64,000 nt of DNA from Clostridiales bacterium (GTDB lineage Bacteria > Bacillota > Clostridia > Oscillospirales > CAG-272), in assembly GCA_012727435.1 (NCBI GenBank), contig JAAYHB010000010.1, forward strand, positions 57,016 to 121,015, given 5' to 3'. Made by a program: the position numbers and the translations under genes. The notes beneath the pieces were generated by a model. That model did no database searches and was not told the DNA's origin. It saw only the letters and a list, made by a program, of their open reading frames with translations. Positions 17,692 to 26,372 of this stretch are shown one piece after another; within the stretch, counting starts at the first letter, position 1, and each line of letters starts with the position of its first letter.

Positions 17692-17720
17692 TTGCAAACC
17701 CGGACAGGTTATGCTAAAAT
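17692..17720 (+). promoter_or_regulatory. SigmaA-type promoter for the small membrane protein gene
   Basis: TTGCAA (17692-17697) and TAAAAT (17715-17720) spaced 17 bp. It predicts a transcript start near 17727 and a leader of about 110 nt. Confidence 0.6.
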
Positions 17721-17726
17721 AGTAAT

Positions 17727-17837
17727 CAGTTATTAGACATTAGATATTTATGGGAACGGGGGCACGGGAGAAAGCACCGCCGGTGCAGCTCTGTGTCCGC
17801 AACCCGGTACTGAATACGAGAAAAAGGCAAAGTCGGA
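17727..17837 (+). promoter_or_regulatory. Structured 110-nt leader, possible riboswitch of unknown class
   Basis: It contains a perfect GCACC-GCC-GGTGC hairpin and patches similar to cobalamin riboswitch motifs: TATGGGAA at the start, GGTGCAGCTC and CCGCAACC in the middle, AAAGTCGGAATG at the end. The conserved cobalamin core order is not satisfied, so I do not call it one. The leader ends directly on the start codon. Confidence 0.3.
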
Positions 17838-18269
17838 ATGCTTAAATTCTTAAAGCGGACCTTTGTGTCGGCAAGCATATATTTTACTGCCATCACTTTT
17901 TTATATGCTGCGATTGTTGCGCTTGTCTACGGCAATACCGAAGACGGCGGGCTGCTCTCTGCCTGGCGGACCGTCATGTTCTTTGCTTTTTCACTTAGCT
18001 TTGCGGCCGCAAACCGAATTGTCAACAAATTCGGCCGCCGGGTCTTGCCGGTTTTGTCACATGCGCTGCTCACCGGGGCTGCTTTTTATCTTTTTATGAT
18101 ACTTCCTGCCGAAATCGAAGGTTCGACCGTGTTTGCGGGAATGGTTTTGTATTACATCATTTATGCCATCGCCGGTGCAATAATCCTCGCACTTCTCTCC
18201 CGCACGGACCGGAAAAAAGAACTGGAAAAGGAGTATCAACCTGTCTACAACCGTAAAAAGAGCGAATAA
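17838..18269 (+). CDS. Small four-helix membrane protein, DUF3021-like
   Basis: A 143-residue protein with four hydrophobic segments (about 12-32, 43-60, 72-92 and 100-122) and a basic, charged C-terminal tail (RTDRKKELEKEYQPVYNRKKSE). Length and helix spacing fit DUF3021-type proteins of Firmicutes, but no motif makes the assignment firm and no function is known. It has its own promoter and a structured leader. No convincing Shine-Dalgarno sequence is visible beyond the AAAGTCGGA just upstream. Confidence 0.6.
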   Translation: MLKFLKRTFVSASIYFTAITFLYAAIVALVYGNTEDGGLLSAWRTVMFFAFSLSFAAANRIVNKFGRRVLPVLSHALLTGAAFYLFMILPAEIEGSTVFAGMVLYYIIYAIAGAIILALLSRTDRKKELEKEYQPVYNRKKSE

Positions 18270-18350
18270 GCGAAGCCTCCGGGCAGAATAATGAGAATGA
18301 AGCATATTAATCCGGCCGGTGCTTATTTGGATTCAAGGAAGTCAGGTTAA

Positions 18351-19238
18351 ATGCAAAACACAAAACAAAAAAGCCCGTACCTGCGCGCCGCGTATGGCGC
18401 TATAATTGTCATTCTGGTTCTGTTGTTCGTCTGCATAATCGAGCTTGTCGTGCTCGCCCTGCTCAAGGCAAGGCTGCAGGAGTTGGAGGGCCTGCCAGTT
18501 GACACCGATCAATCTCTTGCGACCTCCTCTACTAGGCCGGCTGACACAACCGCGCCACCGGCAAACCCGGCCTATCTCGGCCCAACCGAGGACTACGGGC
18601 AGGAGTATATAGACAAAATCATTTTTGTCGGGGACAGCACAACCTATCACCTGCTTTCAACCGGCGTACTCAACGGCGGCAGAGATACGAAGCAGGTCTG
18701 GGTTCCGATTGCCGAGGAGGGAGGAAACAAGCTGCCGACTCTCTCGCTTGATATTGACACTGTCAAACAGCAGATTACCCACCCGCGCACAGGAGAGAAG
18801 ATGACAATACCCGAGGCCGCCGCGGTTGAGAAGCCCGAATATATGGTAATTACCCTCGGCATCAACAACGGTGTTCCCTGCCTTGGCGAGGATGAGTTCA
18901 AGAGGTGCTACCGCAAGCTGCTCGACGCCATCATTTCTGCCTCCCCCGATACTAAAATAATACTCCAGTCGATTTTCCCGGTCACGAGCAAATGCTCCCA
19001 AGAAAAGCCCTCGATTACCAACGAAAAAATCGACCGGGCGAATGTCTGGGTTGCCGACTTGGCTTCGGAGTATAAAGAATACGGAGTAAGATATCTTGAC
19101 ACAAATTCAATTTTAAAGGATGAGACCGGCTGCTTAAACCCGGTATATACCGATGACAGGGACGGTATACACCTGAACAAAGCGGGTTATGAGGCGGTAC
19201 TCAGATTTATTCGCACGCACGGGTATCCGGAATCTTAA
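18351..19238 (+). CDS. Membrane-anchored SGNH/GDSL-family hydrolase
   Basis: A 295-residue protein with one N-terminal transmembrane helix (about 16-38), a Thr/Pro-rich linker (50-70) and an extracellular SGNH domain. Block I is FVGDSTT near 88 (catalytic Ser), block III is ITLGINNGV near 164 (Asn), and block V is DGIHLNKAGY near 275 (Asp and His). These enzymes are esterases or acetyl hydrolases, often acting on cell wall glycans; the substrate is inferred only from the cell-surface location. It is followed 22 bp later by a lipoprotein gene, probably in the same transcript. Confidence 0.8.
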   Translation: MQNTKQKSPYLRAAYGAIIVILVLLFVCIIELVVLALLKARLQELEGLPVDTDQSLATSSTRPADTTAPPANPAYLGPTEDYGQEYIDKIIFVGDSTTYHLLSTGVLNGGRDTKQVWVPIAEEGGNKLPTLSLDIDTVKQQITHPRTGEKMTIPEAAAVEKPEYMVITLGINNGVPCLGEDEFKRCYRKLLDAIISASPDTKIILQSIFPVTSKCSQEKPSITNEKIDRANVWVADLASEYKEYGVRYLDTNSILKDETGCLNPVYTDDRDGIHLNKAGYEAVLRFIRTHGYPES

Positions 19239-19260
19239 TTCTTAATTATTGAGGGGTTTT

Positions 19261-19755
19261 ATGAACAGAAAGGCTGCAAGAATAATTTCCGTCATACTCT
19301 TCGCGGTTTTATTTCTTGCCTCGTGCGGAGAAAAAGCTAACTACCGGAATGATTTGACGGTAAAAGAGGTAATGGATAAAATCGAGGCCACGGTACCGCT
19401 TGCCGACGGCTACTACAGCGTCGATTCGGATTACTTCGATTATTATTTCGAAGGAGCAGACGCCCTTGTTGACTCGTATGAGATCCGGATTGCCAACGCC
19501 AGCACAAATATAAACCAGTTCGGCGTATTCAAAGTCAAGGCCGGGCAGGCCGAGGCAATGAAGACCCTCTGCCAGGCTTATATTTCGCTTAAAATGGAGC
19601 GTTGGGTGTTGCAGGCCGACTATATTGCCGCCGAGCACCCGAAGATGGAGAACGCAGAAGTGCGGGTTTTCGGGAATTACGTAGTCTACACCATGCTTAC
19701 AAAGGAAGATAAAGCAGCGGTTTTCAAGGCAGTTGAGGAGCTATTGAAGCAATAA
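19261..19755 (+). CDS. DUF4358-like lipoprotein
   Basis: A 164-residue exported lipoprotein. I start at ATG 19261 behind GAGGGG; the in-frame TTG at 19249 lacks a site. The signal peptide ends in FLASC (Cys about residue 22). The rest, beginning DLTVKEVMDKIEA and ending KAVEELLKQ, has the length and pattern of DUF4358 lipoproteins found next to SGNH hydrolases in clostridia; function unknown. A strong terminator closes the operon. Confidence 0.65.
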   Translation: MNRKAARIISVILFAVLFLASCGEKANYRNDLTVKEVMDKIEATVPLADGYYSVDSDYFDYYFEGADALVDSYEIRIANASTNINQFGVFKVKAGQAEAMKTLCQAYISLKMERWVLQADYIAAEHPKMENAEVRVFGNYVVYTMLTKEDKAAVFKAVEELLKQ

Positions 19756-19780
19756 ATGAACTAAAAAATGAACTAAAATG

Positions 19781-19823
19781 AGCTGCCGCAAATCGAGATG
19801 ATTTGCGGCAGCTTCCTTTTTTG
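19781..19823 (+). terminator. Rho-independent terminator of the SGNH-lipoprotein operon
   Basis: AGCTGCCGCAAATC (19781-19794) pairs with GATTTGCGGCAGCT (19799-19812), followed by TCCTTTTTTG. Confidence 0.88.
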
Positions 19824-19960
19824 TTGCCGTGCTCTTCATGATTGCACCGCAGGGGCGATCTGCAATCGCCCGCACTTCCCTTGGTTCCGTACTCAAGTCA
19901 GCCGGTGTACTTATTGCAGCATAGTGCGGGATACGGAACCCGCACTACAGTATTAGCGGG

Positions 19961-20045
19961 AAGGTTTAAAAGTTTTTGAAGATTCTCAAGGAACTTTTTT
20001 CAAAAAAGTTCCTTGAGCGGGGTGTGAGGCAGCGACCCACACAAT
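19961..20045 (-). repeat. Dispersed stop-proximal repeat, copy E
   Basis: Read on the minus strand it begins right after the stop of the PHP gene at 20047. The arms AAGGAACTTTTTT and AAAAAAGTTCCTT form the best hairpin of the five copies. Upstream on the plus strand lies another inverted repeat around 19922-19947 (TAGTGCGGG...CCCGCACTA). The remaining bases 19824-19960 hold no gene. Confidence 0.85.
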
Positions 20046-20046
20046 A

Positions 20047-23000
20047 CTAATCAAGGCTCATTCTGAGCCCGCCCGGGGAAGGTTTGGCGGTTGTAGTGAG
20101 TATTCTTGCAGTGCCTGTCATGTTAGGCTGGAGGTCAAAGACGATTGCGCGGTCGGTCACGATATCCCGCCCGACGCCTTTACCGAAATTATATTCAACT
20201 CTTGCCAGCGTCTCGGTTCCGAACATCACTTCGAGCCGGCGCCCGTCGTTTGAGGATGAGATAAAGTTCTGCTCGCTGACCAGAATATCTTCGTTTTCTT
20301 TGAGCATCACCCCGTAGCGGCGGTTGAAGTCCTCGACGGTGAGATTGCTGCCTTCGGGTTTACGCCAGAGCGTCAGTGTCCCGCCGGCCTTGATCACCGC
20401 GCCGTCGAGCTTCAGCATCCGGGCGTCGGAAGGCGCCCTGCCGGTCGTATGCCAGAGCCGCGTATAGTAGCCGTCGAGCGCAATGTCGCGGTTTGAGGCG
20501 TTGTAGAGCTGCAGGTATGAGAAGGGATTATCGATAACATTACCATTACTGTCGGTCACCGGCGAGGTCTTGGCACACAGCTCGGTAATCCTTACAGGCG
20601 AGAGCAGCAGTATTGCGGTGTCGCAAAACTGTCGCCCGCCGTACATACCTCTCACGACCACGCTCACCCGCCGCATACCTTCAAGGTCTGGGAAGCGGCA
20701 GAGAACATTGACAACTCTGCCGGCTGCAAGACCAGAAAGCTTCACTGTCGCGTAGGGCGCGGTGGTATTGATATCAAACCCGCTGCCCGGCACGAGATAA
20801 AAGTCGACTCTGAGCTTTTTGATATTCTTTATCCCTGAATTTTTTATCTTTGCGGTGACCATGTTCGGCTTGTAATCGTTATCCCCGCGGCTCCAGGTCA
20901 GCTTTTTGACACTCAGCGGCTGTTCTCCTTTAATCCATACCGGGGCGGTTACGGTATACCGGCCTTTTCCGGTGATTCTCACATAGTAATAATCAAACAA
21001 GGGGTCAAGGGTCAGTTTCCAGTGATATTTGCGGAGCGCGCCGGCATTGATCGAGGCGACAACAATATTGTCCTCGGCGACAAGCTCGATGTTTCCGATT
21101 CCCTTCTCGGCCTCGGTCTCAATTCTGACATCCACGTCGAGCCTATCCGGATCGCGCAGCCGGGCTCCCATCACCTCACCGTTGATTTTGAACAATACTT
21201 TCATTGTCGGGTCACAGGTCGAGTAGGTCCTGCGGCGCCTGAATGCGTCGATTATGTTTTCGCGTGTAAGCGCCGGCGCAAGCACATAGGTTGTCGAGCT
21301 TGAGCCGGTAGTCCAGTTGGGATTGTGGTTGTCCTCGTTGAACGCCGGTGAGGCATGCCAGCCCAGCGCCAGAAGGTTCATGTATTCGCGGTCATACCCC
21401 GCGCCTTTTATCTCGGCAAGGCAGACTATCCGGTCAACCTCGGGCGACCGGTAGGAAAAATCAAAGAAATTGCCCCAGGGGAGGCCGGGATGATTGAACA
21501 TAGCAACAGCATTGGGGTCGCGCTTGAGCCTCTCGTAAATTTCGGGTAAACCGCAGGAATGAATGTCATTCTCAATCCACTTTGTATTGAGAATGTTCAT
21601 GTGCCCCCAGTAACCGGTCTTGTTGTTCCAGGTCATCTCCCAGCCGTAGAGCGCTGCGAATTTTCCCGGCTCGTTGAACTTTTCGGCATTTTTTATCTGC
21701 CGGAAGTATCTCTCGGGCAGCATATAGTGAGAATGCTCGGTCAATGAGAAGAAGTCGACCCTGCCGACTTCGCGGGCGTAGGCCAACGCCTCATCAGGTA
21801 ATCCTGTGCCGTCAGAGTCGGAGGTATGCGAATGTACCTCCCCACGGTAGAAGTTCAACTCATCAGGCCGGCAGACCATAAACTCCACCCGCCTGTAGGT
21901 CTTGTTGCCGAGTTTGTCTTTAAGCAGGATATCAAATTCATGTGCGCCGTACCTGAGTGGGCGCGAGGGTGTATAGCTTACCCGTCCCGGCTCCCAGCAA
22001 GCGTCGGCCGTCACATTTTTCTTGTTGACGCAGAGAATCGAGCCGCGCAGGTCGACCCCCGAAATGTCAAAAAACTCAACCGAGATTTCAGGCCGGCGCC
22101 CGGTGTCATATGCGTATTTTTCGGTCGGAATGAGCGAGATAATTGTCGGGCCTTTGTCATCGATAATATTGGTGACAATGGGCGATGCAAAACTCCCGAG
22201 GGTTGAGTAACGTATGCCGTCATAAACCGTAACGAAGTATTCGAGCCGGTCAAGGCGGTCGGTTATCTCTTCGGGGAATTTTGCCGAAAATCCCCGCTCG
22301 GTCTTGTCGGCCCTTGCGGTATAGCAGGTCCCGTCCTCACAGCGAAGCCCGACCCAGGCGCCCGACACCCGTCCGGATAAAACCTCAAATTCAACCGCCA
22401 GCTCTCCCAGAGAAGCGTGAATGCTGCCTCCGGCGCAGGTCGGGAAGACCGCCGGCGCCGGGTATCCGGCAGATAAGTCAGGCAGGCTCTGACCGTACGC
22501 CAGTCTGCCGGGGGTCATGAGTTCCCTGCAGCTCAGCACTACCCCCACGCCGGGATTTCTGACATCAATCCCCCAGACCGAGGAGTGCCTTACCGGGGTG
22601 TCGCGCAAGTGGCTGTCGCCCTTCTTATTGTAGACCAGCGAGTAGACTGCGTCGTCCGGCCCGCCGTCACGCGGCACGATAAGCAGCGTGATAAGCTCGT
22701 TTTTGCTCGGGAGCTCGGAAAATCCTTCCTTAAATACGTATGCTCCCTTTTCCTCGTCAAAACGGCAGAATTCAAGCTTCACAAGGTGCAGCTCATCGGG
22801 AGGAAGCTCGTATTCCGGCCCGGGTTTGTTGTTCATGCAGGCTTCGCAAAAGCCCTCGGCGGTGGTATACTTCCCTTCCTCGAGGTTGTGGTTGTTGGGG
22901 TACTGCAGCCAGAGCACCGCCAGCTTGCCCGGTTTTACTACCTCTCGTCCCGGCTCGTCGGCAAGATATATTATGTTCCTTGCCGGCAGGGTGGTATCCT

Positions 23001-23433
23001 CGCCGTTGTACACGAGAAGTTTATAATCATAAAGGTCAACCGGCCCCTCTGTCGGGTTTGCCACTTCTATAAAAGCAGTAACCCCCAGTCCTTTCGGACG
23101 CAGGAAAAGCTCGGTAACCATCAGCGGCGGCAGCTTGCCGGCACCGGCGACGACCGCCTCGTATTCACCCGACTTTTGTCCCCGGCAAGAGAAACCGTAA
23201 TTTACGGTATTGGCATCATCGAGCGCGGTGGCAGGGATTACGGCCGAGAGCAGAGCGTACTTTGTACCGCCTGACATAAATGTGTCTGTTCTCTGCATTT
23301 TGACAGTATCTCCGATACCGCCGGCAGACCATGAAATTTCGATGTCACCGGCCGCAGCGTCGTCGGCAACAACTTTTACCGTAAAATCGCGGCCACGTAG
23401 TACAAATTCAGGCTTTGTGTGATAAAAAACCAT
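20047..23433 (-). CDS. Large multidomain PHP-type metallohydrolase (CehA/McbA-like) with lamin-tail-like ends
   Basis: A 1128-residue protein; ATG 23433 has GAGG six bases upstream, whereas the GTG at 23445 has none. A PHP domain starts near residue 535: EVHSHTSDSDGTGLPDEAL and SLTEHSHY give the His/Asp metal sites seen in CehA-type proteins. Regions near 90-170 (LPPLMVTELFLRP...) and 980-1090 (VRITELCAKTS...) look like lamin-tail domains; CARDB-like strands lie near 840-940 (KPNMVTAKIKNSGIKNI). There is no signal peptide although these side domains usually occur on exported proteins. Substrate unknown; with the GH20-like and nucleoside hydrolase genes it suggests breakdown of glycoconjugates. 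Gap to the next gene is 44 bp. Confidence 0.7.
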   Translation of the reverse strand: MVFYHTKPEFVLRGRDFTVKVVADDAAAGDIEISWSAGGIGDTVKMQRTDTFMSGGTKYALLSAVIPATALDDANTVNYGFSCRGQKSGEYEAVVAGAGKLPPLMVTELFLRPKGLGVTAFIEVANPTEGPVDLYDYKLLVYNGEDTTLPARNIIYLADEPGREVVKPGKLAVLWLQYPNNHNLEEGKYTTAEGFCEACMNNKPGPEYELPPDELHLVKLEFCRFDEEKGAYVFKEGFSELPSKNELITLLIVPRDGGPDDAVYSLVYNKKGDSHLRDTPVRHSSVWGIDVRNPGVGVVLSCRELMTPGRLAYGQSLPDLSAGYPAPAVFPTCAGGSIHASLGELAVEFEVLSGRVSGAWVGLRCEDGTCYTARADKTERGFSAKFPEEITDRLDRLEYFVTVYDGIRYSTLGSFASPIVTNIIDDKGPTIISLIPTEKYAYDTGRRPEISVEFFDISGVDLRGSILCVNKKNVTADACWEPGRVSYTPSRPLRYGAHEFDILLKDKLGNKTYRRVEFMVCRPDELNFYRGEVHSHTSDSDGTGLPDEALAYAREVGRVDFFSLTEHSHYMLPERYFRQIKNAEKFNEPGKFAALYGWEMTWNNKTGYWGHMNILNTKWIENDIHSCGLPEIYERLKRDPNAVAMFNHPGLPWGNFFDFSYRSPEVDRIVCLAEIKGAGYDREYMNLLALGWHASPAFNEDNHNPNWTTGSSSTTYVLAPALTRENIIDAFRRRRTYSTCDPTMKVLFKINGEVMGARLRDPDRLDVDVRIETEAEKGIGNIELVAEDNIVVASINAGALRKYHWKLTLDPLFDYYYVRITGKGRYTVTAPVWIKGEQPLSVKKLTWSRGDNDYKPNMVTAKIKNSGIKNIKKLRVDFYLVPGSGFDINTTAPYATVKLSGLAAGRVVNVLCRFPDLEGMRRVSVVVRGMYGGRQFCDTAILLLSPVRITELCAKTSPVTDSNGNVIDNPFSYLQLYNASNRDIALDGYYTRLWHTTGRAPSDARMLKLDGAVIKAGGTLTLWRKPEGSNLTVEDFNRRYGVMLKENEDILVSEQNFISSSNDGRRLEVMFGTETLARVEYNFGKGVGRDIVTDRAIVFDLQPNMTGTARILTTTAKPSPGGLRMSLD

Positions 23434-23477
23434 CTTAAACCTCACTTGGTTATTTACTAAAATCTAATGTCAAATAA

Positions 23478-25355
23478 CTAAATCACGCAACCCGTCACGT
23501 TCTGGCGCCAGTTCATCTGGCTGATATACGGCAGGCTGCCCTTTTCGTATGTCCTGCCGTTGTATGACAGCACCGGCTGCTCAAGCTCCTCGATTTTTTC
23601 GATTTTGCCGGCAGCATAGTCGAGAAGGCGCAGCGCCGTCGATTCGAGCCGCGCGCGCAGGCCGCCGAGCCTTATCTCCTGAACAGAGAAGCCGAAGGTC
23701 TTGTTCTCGGCATACCACTGCCCTCGGAAAGCTTGAGTAAAGTCGTCAAGCTTTGAGATGATTTCGGGAATTGTCTCCTCGGCCAGCTTCAGCAAGGCAG
23801 ACTTGTCTCCCTTCCTGTATGCCTCGCGCGCTCTGATACTGATATCACATTTAACGGCAAGCAGTTGCGAAAGCTTCCCGAGAGTGTCGAATATATAACC
23901 GAAATTCGGATCGTCTTTGTATTTAAACAGCTTCTCGGCGCTCTTCGCAAAGCCGGCCGGGGCGGCTTCGGGGTCCATATGGACGTCTAAAAGCCCCTCG
24001 AGCGGGTCATTGAAGAGCAAATACCGGCAGGGATTGACCGGCCGCCCGATTTCAACACTCACGCCGGGCAGCTCGTTGGGGGCGTCAAGGGTCAAAAGCG
24101 CTTCAAAGCCTAAACCGAAACACTCAAGGCAGCGTTCTTCAAGCTTTGTCTCATCCACGTCACCCTCGGCATACCCGCGCTCGGCAAAGTAAATCATCGC
24201 AGGAAGCACCGAGAACTGCGAAGCCTCGCCGCCGTTGTCTCCCCATGCGGTGACGATAATGTTGTCAATCCCCTTCTCGCGGCAGACGTTGAGTTGCATT
24301 CTGGTCGACTCGATCGAGAAGCGGTTATGCGGCGCAAATCCGTACCACTTCCAGGCGCCGCCGGCAAAGACCACCGGGTTGTGGAATTTCTTATGGCAGT
24401 CAACCATGTGCGTGAAAATGCCGGGGTCGAGCGAATAATAATCCCAGTAAATCAGTGTCAGCCCTTCGGGCACCTTGTCGATAATCTCCTGAGGTATCTC
24501 GCCCTCGCTGACCCTGTACCTGCCGCCGAAGGCCATGCGGAAGAACATGTCGCTCCAGATCATCGGGGCAAACCCGTTTTCATGGCAGAGCGCCACCACC
24601 CGGTCAAGGTGTTCGAGCATAACCTCTGAGGGTTGGCGGTAGCCGTGTTGGTCTAGGTATTTGCCACGAGCAAGCATATGCGCTTCGTCCATGCCGACAT
24701 TTATCCTGCGTGAGCGGAAGCATTTTGTGCTGGTCTTGAGTATCGCATCGATGAATTTATATGTTCTCTCGTCCCCGACAAGCAGTATATCCGGGGTATC
24801 CTGAAATTCAAAGCCCGGCCAGCGCAGCGCTGTCGCAAGATGCGCCAGAGTCTGCACGCAGGGGATCACCTCAATTCCGAGGTCGTAAGCGTAGTCGTCG
24901 ATTTCCTTCAGCTCGTCATGAGAAAACCTGCCCCGCATATGTCCGAAGTAGGGGTATCCCGGCAGCTCGAATGTATCCTCGGTGTAGAGCATCAGGCTGT
25001 CATAGCCCATGAGCGCCAGATACCTCAGCATACGCTTTGCAGTGGTCAGGTTATAGACCGCGTTGCGCGACATATCTGCCATGTAGCAGAGCATCCTGTA
25101 GTTCGGCTTCTCTTCCCTGCCGGGCTTTCCTGACAGCACCCCCGGCAGATACGAGAGCATCCGATAGAACTGATGCTCACGGATATAGGTGATTACCACT
25201 ACATCCCCGTCTTTCTTGATTGACAGGCTGTCGCCTTTGACTGCGCGGACCTCTGTCCCCTCGTCCAAGAACACCAGCCCGAGCTGCGGGGCAAGTTCGG
25301 CTGTGCCGCGCCGCAGCCGCTCGTCAAGTCCTGTAAATCTCACCCTCAGTGACAT
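23478..25355 (-). CDS. Family GH20-like beta-N-acetylhexosaminidase, cytoplasmic
   Basis: A 625-residue protein with a strong AAGGAG site. The middle (about 120-400) is a TIM barrel with GH20 features: MGYDSLMLYTEDTFE, the EVIPCVQTLAHLATAL strand, and the catalytic pair in NVGMDEAH near 238 (Asp-Glu). GH20 enzymes remove terminal N-acetylglucosamine or N-acetylgalactosamine by substrate-assisted catalysis. The C-terminal 200 residues are helical. No signal peptide, so it should act on imported sugars. It lies between the PHP protein and a nucleoside hydrolase, each separated by 33-44 bp, which fits one operon. Confidence 0.8.
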   Translation of the reverse strand: MSLRVRFTGLDERLRRGTAELAPQLGLVFLDEGTEVRAVKGDSLSIKKDGDVVVITYIREHQFYRMLSYLPGVLSGKPGREEKPNYRMLCYMADMSRNAVYNLTTAKRMLRYLALMGYDSLMLYTEDTFELPGYPYFGHMRGRFSHDELKEIDDYAYDLGIEVIPCVQTLAHLATALRWPGFEFQDTPDILLVGDERTYKFIDAILKTSTKCFRSRRINVGMDEAHMLARGKYLDQHGYRQPSEVMLEHLDRVVALCHENGFAPMIWSDMFFRMAFGGRYRVSEGEIPQEIIDKVPEGLTLIYWDYYSLDPGIFTHMVDCHKKFHNPVVFAGGAWKWYGFAPHNRFSIESTRMQLNVCREKGIDNIIVTAWGDNGGEASQFSVLPAMIYFAERGYAEGDVDETKLEERCLECFGLGFEALLTLDAPNELPGVSVEIGRPVNPCRYLLFNDPLEGLLDVHMDPEAAPAGFAKSAEKLFKYKDDPNFGYIFDTLGKLSQLLAVKCDISIRAREAYRKGDKSALLKLAEETIPEIISKLDDFTQAFRGQWYAENKTFGFSVQEIRLGGLRARLESTALRLLDYAAGKIEKIEELEQPVLSYNGRTYEKGSLPYISQMNWRQNVTGCVI

Positions 25356-25388
25356 ACCTAAACTCCTTTTATAGTATTTTGAGTTTAC

Positions 25389-26288
25389 TTATTTTTTACC
25401 AGCCAGCTTACTGAACAGGTCGGCAAAAATCGGGTCGCGCTTGATTCTGCTCACATAAATATATTCGTGCCGTTCGGGCTTTATTTGATATGTCAGCTCT
25501 TTGGTAATGCAGGGTGTCGGCCTGAACTCAAAGTCAAGCGCCCGGGGCATCGTCAGCACTGCAATCGCCGTGACGTCCCAGATTACCTTTGAAGCGGCAA
25601 AACCTCTTTTTATATAATCCCCGGTTATATTTACCAGATAATCGCAGAGTTCATTCTTGCCCTTAAGGTAATACTCAAGCTCCGGCAGGGTGGTCAGAAA
25701 CTCGCTGCACACCCCAAGGCAGGGTATCTGAACCAGCGGGATTTTCGAGTCGAATACCACTTCGGCCGCCGGCACGTCCTGACGCAGGTTGAATTCTTTT
25801 GTGTCCTTATAATGCAGCGCGTGACCGCCCAGCCAGATGACGGCACTTTTTTGTGTTATCTCTGGACACTTAATTATTGCCGAAGCCACGTTGGTTATCG
25901 CTCCGATAGCGACGATATACACGAATTCCTTTGAATTCATTACCGTGTTTATGATATTGTCTGCTGCCGCCGACTCTACCGGCTCGGTTTTTGACGAAAG
26001 AAAGCTGTCCGAGCCCCGGTAGCAGGGGATTTCGGCCCCGGGGTCGACAAGCTTCATTATGCGAAAGATTTCCTGATAGCTCTTCTCCATACCGTCGGCG
26101 GGGCTTTTTGACCTTGAATTGAGAAAGGGGGCTGCATTTACGGACAAAAGCCTTATCCGCTCGGGCGAGAGCATGGCATAAGCCAGTGCAAACTGGTCGT
26201 CGACCTCGTTATAGGTGTCGGTGTCGAGTATGATGTTCTTGACCGACGTTGTTTTTATATCATCAAGCAATTCTCTTATGTCCGGCAT
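25389..26288 (-). CDS. Inosine-uridine-preferring type nucleoside hydrolase
   Basis: Hydrolyses the N-glycosidic bond of nucleosides. The 299 residues start with the calcium site motif ILDTDTYNEVDDQFALAYAM (DTDxxxExDD; usual form DxDxxxDD, so the second position is Glu-Val-Asp-Asp), and keep further family segments NVASAIIKCPEI...IWLGGH and DVTAIAVL near 240. The variant motif may change substrate choice. It may be the first gene of the catabolic operon with GH20 and PHP. A GAGAGG site precedes it. Confidence 0.8.
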   Translation of the reverse strand: MPDIRELLDDIKTTSVKNIILDTDTYNEVDDQFALAYAMLSPERIRLLSVNAAPFLNSRSKSPADGMEKSYQEIFRIMKLVDPGAEIPCYRGSDSFLSSKTEPVESAAADNIINTVMNSKEFVYIVAIGAITNVASAIIKCPEITQKSAVIWLGGHALHYKDTKEFNLRQDVPAAEVVFDSKIPLVQIPCLGVCSEFLTTLPELEYYLKGKNELCDYLVNITGDYIKRGFAASKVIWDVTAIAVLTMPRALDFEFRPTPCITKELTYQIKPERHEYIYVSRIKRDPIFADLFSKLAGKK

Positions 26289-26336
26289 ACTTACCTCTCA
26301 GGCACCTGCCACATTTTAGAACAATCTGAGCATAAT

Positions 26337-26368
26337 AAACAATCCGAACGTTGGCGTTCGGATTGTTT
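26337..26368. terminator. Hairpin terminator downstream of ftsZ
   Basis: AAACAATCCGAACG pairs with CGTTCGGATTGTTT around a TTGG loop, just past the ftsZ stop. On the plus strand it is followed by a T-rich run; on the minus strand by an AT-rich TATTATG. Confidence 0.75.
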
Positions 26369-26372
26369 GGTT

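Noticed and set aside
17727..17837. Cobalamin riboswitch call
   Set aside because: Motif fragments occur but the conserved order and the long core are missing; kept only as a candidate leader.
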